From: Massilia sp. WG5
Lineage (GTDB): Bacteria; Pseudomonadota; Gammaproteobacteria; Burkholderiales; Burkholderiaceae_D
Length of the DNA: 64,000 nucleotides
Direction of reading: 5' to 3'
NCBI RefSeq assembly: GCF_001412595.2
Contig: NZ_CP012640.2
Coordinates: 2,852,001 to 2,916,000, forward strand
The position numbers and the translations under genes are program-made. The notes beneath the pieces are model-generated. The model was not told the origin of the DNA. It made no database searches and saw only the letters and a list, made by a program, of their open reading frames with translations. Below are positions 20,484 to 30,349 of the stretch, one piece after another (the first letter of the stretch is position 1; every line of letters starts with the position of its first letter).

Positions 20484-22076
20484 ATGAAGTCCCTGAAGCG
20501 GCGCAGCGCCGGCCTCCTTGCGCCCGAATTTGCGCCGGAAAGCGAGCCCGGAACCGGCTACGACCCGGCGCTGGAAACGGCGCAGGAACCGCTGTATGCG
20601 CCGCCGCGGCCCGAGCCGGAGGAAAGCATCCAGCACTCGCTGTTCGGCGAGATCCTCGACTGGATGCTGGCCCCGCTGCTGCTGTTGTGGCCGATGAGCA
20701 TCGCGATCACCTACCTGGTGGCGAAATCGATCGCCAACCAGCCGTTCGACCACGCGCTCGAAGACAGCGTCACCGTGCTGGCCCAGCAGGTCAAGGAAGT
20801 CGACGGCAAGGTGGTGGCGCGGCTGCCCGGCAGCGCGCGCGACATCCTGCGCGCCGACGACGTCGACAGCGTCTACTTCCAGATCACGGGACCGCGCAAC
20901 GAGGTCGTCGACGGCGACCGCGAGCTGCCGCTGCCGGCGGCCGACGATGCCGAGCGCAGCGGGCGGGTGCACTTCCGCAACGAGAGCCTGCACGGCGCCC
21001 CGGTCCGGGTCGCCTATGCCTGGGTCAACCTGCAGCCGCTGCTGGACCCGGCCACCAGTGGCGGCGCCGAGCCGCGCCTGGCCCTGGTGCAGGTCGCGGA
21101 AACCCTGGAAAAGCGCGCCCAGCTCGCCAACGAGATCATCAAGGGCGTGATCCTGCCCCAGTTCATCATCCTGCCGGTGATCCTGGCCCTGGTCTGGTTC
21201 GCCCTGTCGCGCGGGCTGTCGCCGCTGGCCCAGCTGCAGGAACGGATCCGCGCCCGGCCGCCGGACGACCTGTCGCCGATCGATTCGCGCCAGGTGCCGG
21301 AAGAGATCTCGCCGCTGGTGGGTTCGCTGAACGACATGCTGGCGCGGCTGGCGCACACGATCGACGCCCAGAAGCGTTTCATCGCCGACGCCGCGCACCA
21401 GATGAAGACCCCGCTGGCCGGCATGCGCATGCAGTCCGAACTGGCGCTGCGCCAGCTCGATCCGGACGAGATCCACCGCTCGCTCGAGCAGCTGGCGAAG
21501 AGTTCGGAGTCGGCGACCCGCCTGGTCAACCAGCTGCTGGCGCTGGCGCGCGCCGAGAACCAGCCGCACGCCGGCCTGGCGCTCGAGCCGCTCGACCTGT
21601 CGCTGCTGGCGCGCGCCGTGGTGCAGGACTGGGTGCCGGCCTCGTTCTCGCACGAGATCGACCTCGGCTACGAAGACCCGGACGGCGCGCTGGAGATCCT
21701 GGGGAACGGCATGATGCTGCGCGAGCTGCTGTCGAACCTGATCGACAATGCGCTGCGCTACACGCCTTCCGGCGGCAGCGTCACCGTGCGCGTGCGCAGC
21801 GACGCCGGCCAGGCCCTGCTGGAAGTCGAGGACACCGGCCCCGGCATCGCGCCGGGCGAGCGTCCGCGCGTGTTCGAACGCTTCTACCGCATCCTCGGTT
21901 CCAGCGCTTCCGGCTCCGGCCTCGGGCTGGCCATCGTGCGCGAAATCGCGCGCCAGCACGGCGCCGAAATCGAGATCTTCAACAACCCGCGCAGCATCCA
22001 GAAGAAATACCCGGGCAGCCTGTTCCGGCTGACCTTCCCGCCACCCTCCGCCCCGCCCGATCCAGATGCCGACTGA
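20484..22076 (+). CDS. TctE-like sensor histidine kinase
   Basis: A 530-aa membrane kinase. It has a Pro/Glu-rich cytoplasmic N-terminus of about 50 residues, a membrane segment (about 65-85), a periplasmic sensor of the TctE/2CSK_N type (about 90-215), a second membrane segment (about 225-245), a HAMP-like linker, an H-box FIADAAHQMKTPLAGM with the phospho-His, N-box SNLIDNALRYTP, and G-boxes DTGPGIAPGE and GSGLGLAI. It should phosphorylate the preceding regulator. The end overlaps the start of the DUF4212 gene by 11 bases, tying sensing to transport. Confidence 0.92.
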   Translation: MKSLKRRSAGLLAPEFAPESEPGTGYDPALETAQEPLYAPPRPEPEESIQHSLFGEILDWMLAPLLLLWPMSIAITYLVAKSIANQPFDHALEDSVTVLAQQVKEVDGKVVARLPGSARDILRADDVDSVYFQITGPRNEVVDGDRELPLPAADDAERSGRVHFRNESLHGAPVRVAYAWVNLQPLLDPATSGGAEPRLALVQVAETLEKRAQLANEIIKGVILPQFIILPVILALVWFALSRGLSPLAQLQERIRARPPDDLSPIDSRQVPEEISPLVGSLNDMLARLAHTIDAQKRFIADAAHQMKTPLAGMRMQSELALRQLDPDEIHRSLEQLAKSSESATRLVNQLLALARAENQPHAGLALEPLDLSLLARAVVQDWVPASFSHEIDLGYEDPDGALEILGNGMMLRELLSNLIDNALRYTPSGGSVTVRVRSDAGQALLEVEDTGPGIAPGERPRVFERFYRILGSSASGSGLGLAIVREIARQHGAEIEIFNNPRSIQKKYPGSLFRLTFPPPSAPPDPDAD

Positions 22077-22374
22077 GCCCGCTTCCGCTTCCTCTCCACC
22101 GTCCCGCGAGCGCATCGTCGCCGCGCGCGCACTGCACTGGCGGCGCGCGCGGCGGCTGATCCTGGTCCTGCTGGGACTGTGGCTGGCGACCGGCTTCGGC
22201 ACCGTGTTCTTCGCGCGCGACCTGGCCCACATGTCGGTGTTCGGCTGGCCGCTGTCCTTCTACCTGGCGGCCCAGGGCGCCTCGCTGATCTACCTGGCGA
22301 TCATCGGCGTCTACGCCTGGCGCATGCGGATCCTCGACCGCGCGTACCGCAGCATGCTGGGGGATGGGGCTTGA
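22066..22374 (+). CDS. DUF4212 small subunit of sodium:solute symporter
   Basis: A 102-aa protein with two membrane segments (LILVLLGLWLATGFGTVFFA and PLSFYLAAQGASLIYLAII), typical of the small subunit that accompanies VC_2705-type sodium:solute symporters. The stop codon overlaps the TTG start of the large subunit, so translation is probably coupled. Confidence 0.88.
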   Translation: MPTEPASASSPPSRERIVAARALHWRRARRLILVLLGLWLATGFGTVFFARDLAHMSVFGWPLSFYLAAQGASLIYLAIIGVYAWRMRILDRAYRSMLGDGA

Positions 22375-24431
22375 ACAAGACGCGCAGCTACTTCCGCCGC
22401 CTGGCCCGCTACTACCTGTGGTTCACGGCCTGCCTCGGCATGTTCCTGGTGGCGCTGGGGATCCTGGAAAACGAGGGCATGCCGCGCCAGTGGATCGGCC
22501 ACCTCTACATGTTCGCCACCATCGTGCTGTACGCCACCATCGGCGTGGTGGCGCGCACCTCCAACGTGGCCGAGTACTACGTGGCCGGACGGCGCGTGCC
22601 GGCCCTGTTCAACGGCATGGCGATGGCGGCCGACTGGATCTCGGCGGCCAGTTTCATCAGCCTGGCCGGCACGCTCTACCTGCACGGCTTCGACGCCCTG
22701 GCCTACGTGATGGGCTGGACCGGCGGCTTCTGCCTGGTGGCGCTGCTGATCGCGCCCTACCTGCGCAGGTTCGCCCAGTACACCGTGCCCGACTTCCTGG
22801 AGGCGCGCTACGGCGGCGCTGCCGGCAGGCGTAGCAACCTGGTGCGCGCGCTGGCGGTCAGCGCCACCATCGTGGTCTCCTTCACCTACGTGGTGGCGCA
22901 GATCTACGCGGTCGGCCTGATCGCCTCGCGCTTCACCGGCGTCGACTTCTCGGTCGGGATCTTCCTCGGCCTGGCGTCGATCCTCGTCTGCTCCTTCCTG
23001 GGCGGGATGCGCGCGATCACCTGGACCCAGGTCGCGCAGTACATCATCATCCTGGTCGCCTTCCTGATCCCGACCATGTGGCTGTCGGTGAAGTTCGCCG
23101 GCAACCCGGTGCCGCAGGTCGCCTACGGCTCGGTGCTGCCCAAGCTGGCCAAGCGCGAGGCCCAGCTCGCCAACGATCCGCGCGAGCAGGAGGTGCGGGC
23201 CGCCTTCAAGGCCAGGGCCGACGAATACGGCGCGCGCCTGGCCGGCCTGCCGCAATCCTGGGAAGCGGGCCGCATCGAGGCCCAGCGCCTGCTCGACACC
23301 GCGCGCGGCCGCAACGCCTCGCTCGGCGAGATCCGCAACGCCGAGCGCGAGCTGATCGCCTATCCGCGCACCGCCGACGAAGCCGCGCGCATCTGGGCCG
23401 AGCAGCGCGCCGCCAACCTGGAGCGCGCCCAGCCGCCCGAACCGCATGCCGAGCCCTTCCCCGGCAAGACGCCCGAGGAATCGAACCAGCGCCGCAACAA
23501 CTTCCTCGCGCTGGTGTTCTGCCTGATGTTCGGCACCGCCGCCCTGCCCCACATCCTGATGCGCGCCTACACCACGCCCTCGGTGCACGAGACCCGGGTC
23601 TCGGTGTTCTGGGCCCTGTTCTTCATCCTGCTGATCTACCTGACCATGCCGGCCCTCGCGGTGCTGGCCAAGTTCGACATCTATACCGCGCTGGTCGGCA
23701 CCGATTATGCTTCGCTGCCGACCTGGGTCTCGTACTGGGCCAACGTCGACAAGGCCAATCCCCTGATCAGCATCGCCGACATCAACGGCGACGGCATCGT
23801 GCAGCTGGCCGAGATCGGGATCGACGGCGACGTGCTGACCCTGGCCACGCCCGAGATCGGCGGCCTGCCCTACGTGATCTCGGGCCTGGTCGCGGCCGGC
23901 GGCCTGGCGGCCGCGCTGTCGACCGCCGACGGCCTGCTGCTGGCGATCTCGAACGCGCTGTCGCACGACATCTACTTCAAGATGGTCGATCCGGGCGCCT
24001 CGACCCAGAAGCGGGTCACGATCTCCAAGCTGCTGCTGCTGGCGGTCGCCTTCATCGCGGCCTACGTCGCCTCGCAGAAGCCGGCCGACATCCTGTCGCT
24101 GGTCGGCGCCGCCTTCTCGCTGGCCGGCTCGACCATGTTCCCGGCGCTGGTGGCCGGCGTGTTCTGGAAACGCGCCAACCACCAGGGCGCGATCGCCGGG
24201 ATGCTGGCCGGCTTCCTGGTCTGCCTCTACTACATGCTGCACACCAATCCGATCCTGGGCGGGAGCGTGGACAGCGCCTGGTTCCACATCGCGCCGATCT
24301 CGGCCGGCGTGTTCGGGGTGCCGGCGGGCGCCGCCGTGCTGGTCGTGGTCAGCCTCTTGAGCCCGGCGCCGCCGCGCGAGAGCGCCAGCCTGGTCGACCA
24401 TATCCGGGCACCGGAAGAGACGGAGGCATAA
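22371..24431 (+). CDS. sodium:solute symporter, VC_2705 subfamily
   Basis: A 686-aa SSS-family transporter with the core signatures VAEYYVAGRRVPALFNGMA and GLAAALSTADGLLLAISNA. Family members take up small organic acids such as acetate with sodium; the substrate here is unproven. I choose the TTG at 22371, giving LNKTRSYFRRLARYY (initiated as Met), the family's normal beginning; the next ATG is inside the first helix. Two soluble insertions stand out: a charged helical loop of about 130 residues after the sixth or seventh helix, and later a segment containing DINGDGIVQLAE, which has the spacing of an EF-hand calcium loop. Confidence 0.9.
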   Translation: MNKTRSYFRRLARYYLWFTACLGMFLVALGILENEGMPRQWIGHLYMFATIVLYATIGVVARTSNVAEYYVAGRRVPALFNGMAMAADWISAASFISLAGTLYLHGFDALAYVMGWTGGFCLVALLIAPYLRRFAQYTVPDFLEARYGGAAGRRSNLVRALAVSATIVVSFTYVVAQIYAVGLIASRFTGVDFSVGIFLGLASILVCSFLGGMRAITWTQVAQYIIILVAFLIPTMWLSVKFAGNPVPQVAYGSVLPKLAKREAQLANDPREQEVRAAFKARADEYGARLAGLPQSWEAGRIEAQRLLDTARGRNASLGEIRNAERELIAYPRTADEAARIWAEQRAANLERAQPPEPHAEPFPGKTPEESNQRRNNFLALVFCLMFGTAALPHILMRAYTTPSVHETRVSVFWALFFILLIYLTMPALAVLAKFDIYTALVGTDYASLPTWVSYWANVDKANPLISIADINGDGIVQLAEIGIDGDVLTLATPEIGGLPYVISGLVAAGGLAAALSTADGLLLAISNALSHDIYFKMVDPGASTQKRVTISKLLLLAVAFIAAYVASQKPADILSLVGAAFSLAGSTMFPALVAGVFWKRANHQGAIAGMLAGFLVCLYYMLHTNPILGGSVDSAWFHIAPISAGVFGVPAGAAVLVVVSLLSPAPPRESASLVDHIRAPEETEA

Positions 24432-24437
24432 ACGACA

Positions 24438-24468
24438 ATGGGCGCCGGGTCTGGAACCCGGCGCCCAT
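24438..24468. terminator. strong hairpin between convergent symporter and purM genes
   Basis: ATGGGCGCCGGGT (24438-24450) and ACCCGGCGCCCAT (24456-24468) form a 13-bp perfect stem with a 5-base loop. There is no T-tract, so it may end transcription with help or protect 3' ends. Confidence 0.55.
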
Positions 24469-24488
24469 GCATCGGTCTATCGTTGCAA

Positions 24489-25532
<1,044 letters not shown>

Positions 25533-25706
25533 GATATTTGGCAGCGGAGGCGGTAAAATAGATAGCGGTAGATCAACTGAACGCACCCGCGTCACTGCCG
25601 GGAACGGCCAACTGGTCAATCCGCTATTCTAGCAAAACGGCCCTGCCACGACGCGAAAACAAGAACAATATGCCTTTTTCCCCTCTGCCCGGATGAGATG
25701 CAAGCC

Positions 25707-26393
25707 ATGAAACAGCTGGTGCTCGATTTAGGCGCAGCCGAACCGGCGCAAAGCCTCGACACCTTCCAGATAGGAGCGAATGCCGAAATGGCGCACCTGA
25801 TGCACCAGTTCGCGCAACGCGCCTCGCGCGAGCATTTCTGCTACCTCTGGGCCGAAACCGGCGCCGGCAAGACCCACATCCTGCACGGCCTGGCCGCCAC
25901 GCCCGGCGCGCGCTACATCGCCTGCGATGCCGATACGGAACAATTCACCTACGCGCCCGACGTCAGCCTCTACCTGGTGGACGACATCGACCGCCTGAGC
26001 CCGGAACGCCAGATCGACGCCTTCGCCCTGTTCAACCAGGTGCGCGAGCACGGCGCCTACATGGTCTGCGCCGGTCCGGTGCCGCCGGCCGTGCTGCCGG
26101 TGCGCGAAGACTTGCGCACCCGCATGGGCTGGGGCCTGGTGTACCAGATCCACGGCCTGTCCGACGACGAGAAGATCGCCGCCCTCACCCAGGCGGCCGA
26201 GGCGCGCGGTTTGACGCTGTCGGCCAGCGTGTTACCCTATTTGCTGTCCCATTTCAAGCGCGACATGCGCTCCCTGTCGACCATGCTGGATGCGCTCGAC
26301 CAATATTCGCTCGAGACCCAGCGTCCGGTCACCCTGCCGCTGCTGCGTGACCTGCTGCTTCAGGGAAACCCGCAAACCGATTTAAAAGAATGA
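25707..26393 (+). CDS. hda: DnaA regulatory inactivator Hda
   Basis: A 228-aa AAA+ protein related to DnaA domain III. With the DNA-loaded sliding clamp, Hda triggers hydrolysis of DnaA-ATP and prevents re-initiation of replication. The clamp-binding motif QLVLDL is at the N-terminus, Walker A is AETGAGKTHIL, the Walker-B-like segment is LYLVDDIDRL, and sensor-2 sits in HFKRDMRSLSTMLDAL. The ATG at 25707 puts the clamp motif in its usual place; an ATG nine bases earlier (25698) is also possible. Its end overlaps the next gene by ATGA. Confidence 0.92.
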   Translation: MKQLVLDLGAAEPAQSLDTFQIGANAEMAHLMHQFAQRASREHFCYLWAETGAGKTHILHGLAATPGARYIACDADTEQFTYAPDVSLYLVDDIDRLSPERQIDAFALFNQVREHGAYMVCAGPVPPAVLPVREDLRTRMGWGLVYQIHGLSDDEKIAALTQAAEARGLTLSASVLPYLLSHFKRDMRSLSTMLDALDQYSLETQRPVTLPLLRDLLLQGNPQTDLKE

Positions 26394-27064
26394 GCAACCT
26401 CGCGCTGTTTGACCTCGACCATACCCTGCTGCCCATCGATTCCGACTTCGAATGGGGCCAGTTCCTGGTGCGGAACAAGGTGGTCGACTGCGACGCCTAC
26501 CAGCGCCGCAACGAAGAATTCTTCGCCCAATACAATGCCGGCACCCTCGACCCGGTCGAATACCTGGAGTTCGCGCTCGGCACCCTGGCCAACTTCGAGC
26601 CGGGCCACCTGAACGCGCTGCACGCGCAATACATGCGCGAGGTGATCGAACCGGCGATCCGCCCGAAGGCGGTGGAACTGCTGCAGCGCCACCTCGACGC
26701 CGGCGACCTGGTGGCCATCATCACCGCCACCAACGGCTGGCTGACGGCGCCGATCGCGCGCGCGCTGAAGGTCGAGCACCTGATCGCGGCGCGTCCGGAA
26801 CTCGACGAACGCGGCCACCCGACCGGCAAGCTGCTCGGCAGCCCGACCCAGGGCCACGGCAAGGTCACCCACATGCACGCCTGGCTCGACGGGCTGGGCA
26901 GGCCGTTCACCACATTCGAGCGCAGCTGGTTCTACAGCGATTCGCACAACGACATCCCGCTGCTGTCGGTCGTCTCGCACCCGGTGGCGACGAACCCGAG
27001 CGCCAAGTTGGCCCAACATGCAAGCACCCTCGGCTGGCCTTTACTCCACCTGTTCAATGATTAA
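26390..27064 (+). CDS. HAD-IB family phosphatase
   Basis: A 224-aa HAD hydrolase of subfamily IB (phosphoserine-phosphatase-like). Motif I is FDLDHTLLP with the nucleophile Asp, motif II the Thr in IITATNG, motif III Lys in the LTAPIARALKVEH/GKVTHM region, motif IV SDSHNDIPLL. Substrate unknown. Overlaps hda by 4 bases and pcnB by 8, so it belongs to one transcript with them; this order is common in Burkholderiales. Confidence 0.88.
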   Translation: MSNLALFDLDHTLLPIDSDFEWGQFLVRNKVVDCDAYQRRNEEFFAQYNAGTLDPVEYLEFALGTLANFEPGHLNALHAQYMREVIEPAIRPKAVELLQRHLDAGDLVAIITATNGWLTAPIARALKVEHLIAARPELDERGHPTGKLLGSPTQGHGKVTHMHAWLDGLGRPFTTFERSWFYSDSHNDIPLLSVVSHPVATNPSAKLAQHASTLGWPLLHLFND

Positions 27065-28448
27065 AAAATTCATCCGCAAGATCCTCGGCGTGAAAGACGA
27101 GCGCGACCCCACCCAGCCGGTCATCCTCGGCCCGGAAGAACACGGCATCGACCCGAAGCTGCTGTCGCCCAATGCGGTGCGCGTCACCCAGACCCTGCAG
27201 GAAGCCGGCTTCAAGGCTTTCGTGGTCGGCGGCGCCGTGCGCGACCTGCTGCTGGGCGTGAAGCCGAAGGACTTCGACATCGCCACCGACGCTACCCCGG
27301 AAGAGGTCAAGAAGCTGTTCCGGCGCGCCTTCATCATCGGCCGCCGCTTCCAGATCGTGCACGTGATGTTCGGCCAGGAACTGCTGGAGGTGACCACCTT
27401 CCGCGGCAACGCCGCCGTCAACGCGCCGAAGGACGAGCATGGCCGGGTGCTGCGCGACAATAACTTCGGTCCGCAGCACGAGGATGCCGAGCGGCGCGAC
27501 TTCACCATCAACGCCATGTACTACGACCCGGCGACCCAGTCGGTGCTCGACTACCACGGCGGCATCCAGGACATCCGCGACAAGGTCCTGCGCATCATCG
27601 GCCAGCCGGAAGCGCGCTACCGCGAAGACCCGGTGCGCATGCTGCGCGTGGTGCGCTTCGCCGCCAAGCTGCAGTTCACGATCGAGCCGGCCACCCGCGC
27701 GCCGATCCCGGTGATGGCGCCCCTGATCAACAACGTGCCGGCCGCGCGCGTGTTCGACGAGATGCTCAAGCTGCTGCAGTCCGGCCACTCGCTGGCCTGC
27801 CTGAAGGAGCTGCGCGCTTCCGGCCTGCACCACGGCCTGCTGCCGCTGCTGGACGTGGTGCTGGAGCAGCCGATCGGCATGAAGTTCGTGACCCTGGCGT
27901 TGGAATCGACCGACGCCCGCGTCAAGGCCGGCAAGGGCGTCTCGGCCGGTTTCCTGTTCGCCTCGCTGCTGTGGCACCAGGTGCTGGAAAAGTGGAATGC
28001 CTACCGCGCCGCCGGCGAAGCGCCGATCCCGGCCCTGCACCTGGCCGCCGACGACGTGCTGGACAACCAGACCGACAGCCTGGCCCTGCAGCGCCGCATC
28101 GCCACCGACATGCGCGACATCTGGGCCATGCAGCCGCGCTTCGAGCGCCGCACCGGCAAGTCGCCCTATAAACTGCTGGAGCATCCGCGCTTCCGCGCCG
28201 GTTTCGACTTCCTGCTGCTGCGCTGCGAATCGGGCGAGCTCGATGCGGAGCTGGGCAACTGGTGGGCCACCTTCTACGGCGCCGACGTGAACGAGCGCGA
28301 GCGCCTGATCAACTCCGCGCGCGAGCCGCAGGGCGCCGCCGCCCAGAAGAAGCGCCCGCGCCGCCGCGGTCCGCGCAAGGCCGAAGGGGACGGCGCCTTC
28401 CAGCCCGATGCCGGCGCGCCGCAGTCCGCGGCCCCCGACGGCGAATGA
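27057..28448 (+). CDS. pcnB: poly(A) polymerase I PcnB
   Basis: A 463-aa nucleotidyltransferase of the class II CCA-adding/poly(A) polymerase family. The catalytic region is VVGGAVRDLLLGVKPKDFDIATDA, with the metal-binding Asp pair in DFD; ERRDFTINAMYYDP and YREDPVRMLRVVRFAAKL follow as in PcnB. PcnB adds 3' poly(A) to RNA and promotes decay. PcnB rather than a CCA-adding enzyme is favoured by the basic N-terminal MIKKFIRKILG, the C-terminal Lys/Arg-rich KKRPRRRGPRKAEG tail and the neighbouring folK. Confidence 0.94.
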   Translation: MIKKFIRKILGVKDERDPTQPVILGPEEHGIDPKLLSPNAVRVTQTLQEAGFKAFVVGGAVRDLLLGVKPKDFDIATDATPEEVKKLFRRAFIIGRRFQIVHVMFGQELLEVTTFRGNAAVNAPKDEHGRVLRDNNFGPQHEDAERRDFTINAMYYDPATQSVLDYHGGIQDIRDKVLRIIGQPEARYREDPVRMLRVVRFAAKLQFTIEPATRAPIPVMAPLINNVPAARVFDEMLKLLQSGHSLACLKELRASGLHHGLLPLLDVVLEQPIGMKFVTLALESTDARVKAGKGVSAGFLFASLLWHQVLEKWNAYRAAGEAPIPALHLAADDVLDNQTDSLALQRRIATDMRDIWAMQPRFERRTGKSPYKLLEHPRFRAGFDFLLLRCESGELDAELGNWWATFYGADVNERERLINSAREPQGAAAQKKRPRRRGPRKAEGDGAFQPDAGAPQSAAPDGE

Positions 28449-28921
28449 GCGCCTGGGTCGGCATCGGCGCCAACCTGGGCGACGCGCAGGCCAACGTGCT
28501 CGATGCGCTGGAGCGCCTGACGTGGACGCCGGGCGTGCGCCTGCTGCGCGCTTCCTCGCTGTACCGCACCGCCCCCATCGATTCCTCCGGCGACGACTAC
28601 ATCAACGCCGTGGCCGAAGTCGATACCTCGCTGAGCGCCCGGGCGCTGCTGGCCGCGCTGCACGGGATCGAACAGGCCCACGGCCGCGAGCGCCCCTACC
28701 GTAACGCTCCGCGCACCCTCGACCTCGACCTGCTGCTGTATGACGACGAAGTCATCGAGGACGCGCCGACCCTGATGGTCCCGCACCCGCGCATGCACGA
28801 GCGCGCCTTCGTGCTGGCGCCGCTGGCCGAACTTGCGCCCGGCCTGAGCATTCCCGGCCGCGGCCGCGTGGCGGACCTGCTGCCGCGCGTGGCGGACCAG
28901 GCCATCGAGCGCCTGGAATAA
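28445..28921 (+). CDS. folK: 2-amino-4-hydroxy-6-hydroxymethyldihydropteridine diphosphokinase FolK
   Basis: A 158-aa FolK (HPPK), transferring pyrophosphate from ATP to the pterin in folate synthesis. Signatures: WVGIGANLGD at the start, RTLDLDLLLYD with the two metal-binding Asp, and PHPRMHERAFVLAPL. The start overlaps the pcnB stop (ATGA), giving translational coupling. Last gene of the hda operon. Confidence 0.97.
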   Translation: MSAWVGIGANLGDAQANVLDALERLTWTPGVRLLRASSLYRTAPIDSSGDDYINAVAEVDTSLSARALLAALHGIEQAHGRERPYRNAPRTLDLDLLLYDDEVIEDAPTLMVPHPRMHERAFVLAPLAELAPGLSIPGRGRVADLLPRVADQAIERLE

Positions 28922-28948
28922 GAACCGATCCCGGCAGCCAGGGCCCGG

Positions 28949-30349
28949 CTAGCCGCCGATGTTCCGGAAGGGGTCGAGCGCGAGGTCGATCAGCCGCCGC
29001 TCGCGCACGACGATTTCCGCCACCGCCGTCATACCGTAGCGCAGCGGATACACCATGTCTCCCACCTTGTAGTGGTCCTGTTCCAGCGCCACGCGGCCTT
29101 CGTACACCGGCTGCTTGGTCAGCGGCGAAGGCTTGGTCGCCGGGGCGATGAATTGCAGGGTGCCGCGTACGAGGCCATAGCGCTGGTAGGGAAAGGCATT
29201 GAATTTCAATTGCACCGGCAAGCCCTCGCGCAGGAAACCGCGGTCGTGCTCGGCGATTTCGATCTTCAGGATCGGTTTCGCGTTCTTCGGCGCGATGCCG
29301 CCCAGGGGTGAATTGGCCTGGATCTTGTCGCCGGGCTGGGTCGAGGTGACGTCGGTGATCACGCCGTCGACGGGTGCGACGATGAGCAGGAAATTTTCCT
29401 TGTCGATGTTCTCGAACTTGATGCGGGCGGCGGCGTCGGCCACCAGGCGCGCCGTCTGCACCTGCAGGCGCATCTTGTCCTCGGCATTGTCCATCTCGCG
29501 CTCGGCCGCTTCCAGTTGCAGGCGCAGCTTGGACAATTCCTGGCCGCTGGTTTCGAGTTCCGACCGCGCCTGGGTCGCTTCCACGCTTTGCCGGGCCGCG
29601 AGTTCGGAAATCCGCGACTGCGCCACGCGCATGGCGTTTTCGGCCGCCAGCAAGGCATTCCTCTTGCCCTCGACCTGCAGCTGCGAGACACCGCCGCCGC
29701 CGGGCATGGCGAACAGGCGCGCGTATTTGTCGGCTTCGTCCTTGGCCGCATCGCGCGCGCGCCGGGCTTCGTCGAGATTGGTGCGCGCTTCCTGCTGCTG
29801 GGCCGCCTGCCCCTGCGCCAGCTTGCTGGTGCCCTGGGCCAGGCGCTGCTGGTGCTGGCGCTCTTCGACGGCCACCGCCTCCTTCAGGGCCGCCACGCGG
29901 TGCTCCATCAGCGCTTTCTTTTCGGGAAATTCCTTCCAGTCGCGTTCGGCATCCTCCAGCTTCAGGCGCGCCTCCAGCGCGTTCTTGGCCGCCTCGATGG
30001 CGCCGCGGGCATACAGCCGGGCGACGACGTCGCCCTTGTTCACCGGCTGGCCCTCGGCGATGTAGATGTTGCTGAGCTCACCGTCGATGGGCGCATACAG
30101 GCGCCGGACCTCGGACGCGGGCGCGAGCGCGCCGCCGGCCGTCACCAGCACGTCGGCATGGCCGAAGAAGGACCAGACCAGCGCCGTCAGCACCAGCGCC
30201 ACCATGGCGTAGACGAGCGCCTGCGTGAAACGCCAGGGCACGGCGGTAAGGATGCCGATCCCTTCCGCGCTATGGTCCTCGAGCGCCTCGCTCAGGGGCG
30301 CCATCGGTTTCGGCTTCAGGGACGGTAACTTCAGGGCTGGGAACTTCAC
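28949..30349 (-). CDS. HlyD-family periplasmic adaptor of type I exporter
   Basis: A 466-aa membrane-fusion protein bridging an inner-membrane ABC transporter to an outer-membrane channel. Order: short cytoplasmic tail, one membrane segment (about 45-65), a lipoyl half (APIDGELSNIYIAEGQPV), a long alpha-helical hairpin of about 200 residues rich in Ala/Glu/Arg, the second lipoyl half (APVDGVITDVTSTQPGD) and a beta-barrel. The start is GTG at 30349, preceded at six bases by a perfect AGGAGG (plus-strand CCTCCT at 30356-30361); this start lies 80 bases inside the upstream FHA gene. Its transporter partner is probably the C39 ABC protein at 45269-48337. Confidence 0.9.
   Translation of the reverse strand: MKFPALKLPSLKPKPMAPLSEALEDHSAEGIGILTAVPWRFTQALVYAMVALVLTALVWSFFGHADVLVTAGGALAPASEVRRLYAPIDGELSNIYIAEGQPVNKGDVVARLYARGAIEAAKNALEARLKLEDAERDWKEFPEKKALMEHRVAALKEAVAVEERQHQQRLAQGTSKLAQGQAAQQQEARTNLDEARRARDAAKDEADKYARLFAMPGGGGVSQLQVEGKRNALLAAENAMRVAQSRISELAARQSVEATQARSELETSGQELSKLRLQLEAAEREMDNAEDKMRLQVQTARLVADAAARIKFENIDKENFLLIVAPVDGVITDVTSTQPGDKIQANSPLGGIAPKNAKPILKIEIAEHDRGFLREGLPVQLKFNAFPYQRYGLVRGTLQFIAPATKPSPLTKQPVYEGRVALEQDHYKVGDMVYPLRYGMTAVAEIVVRERRLIDLALDPFRNIGG

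Noticed and set aside
19770..24401. Long antisense open frames across the two-component and symporter genes
   Set aside because: Low-complexity Arg/Gln/His-rich translations without domains; the plus-strand genes are clear.
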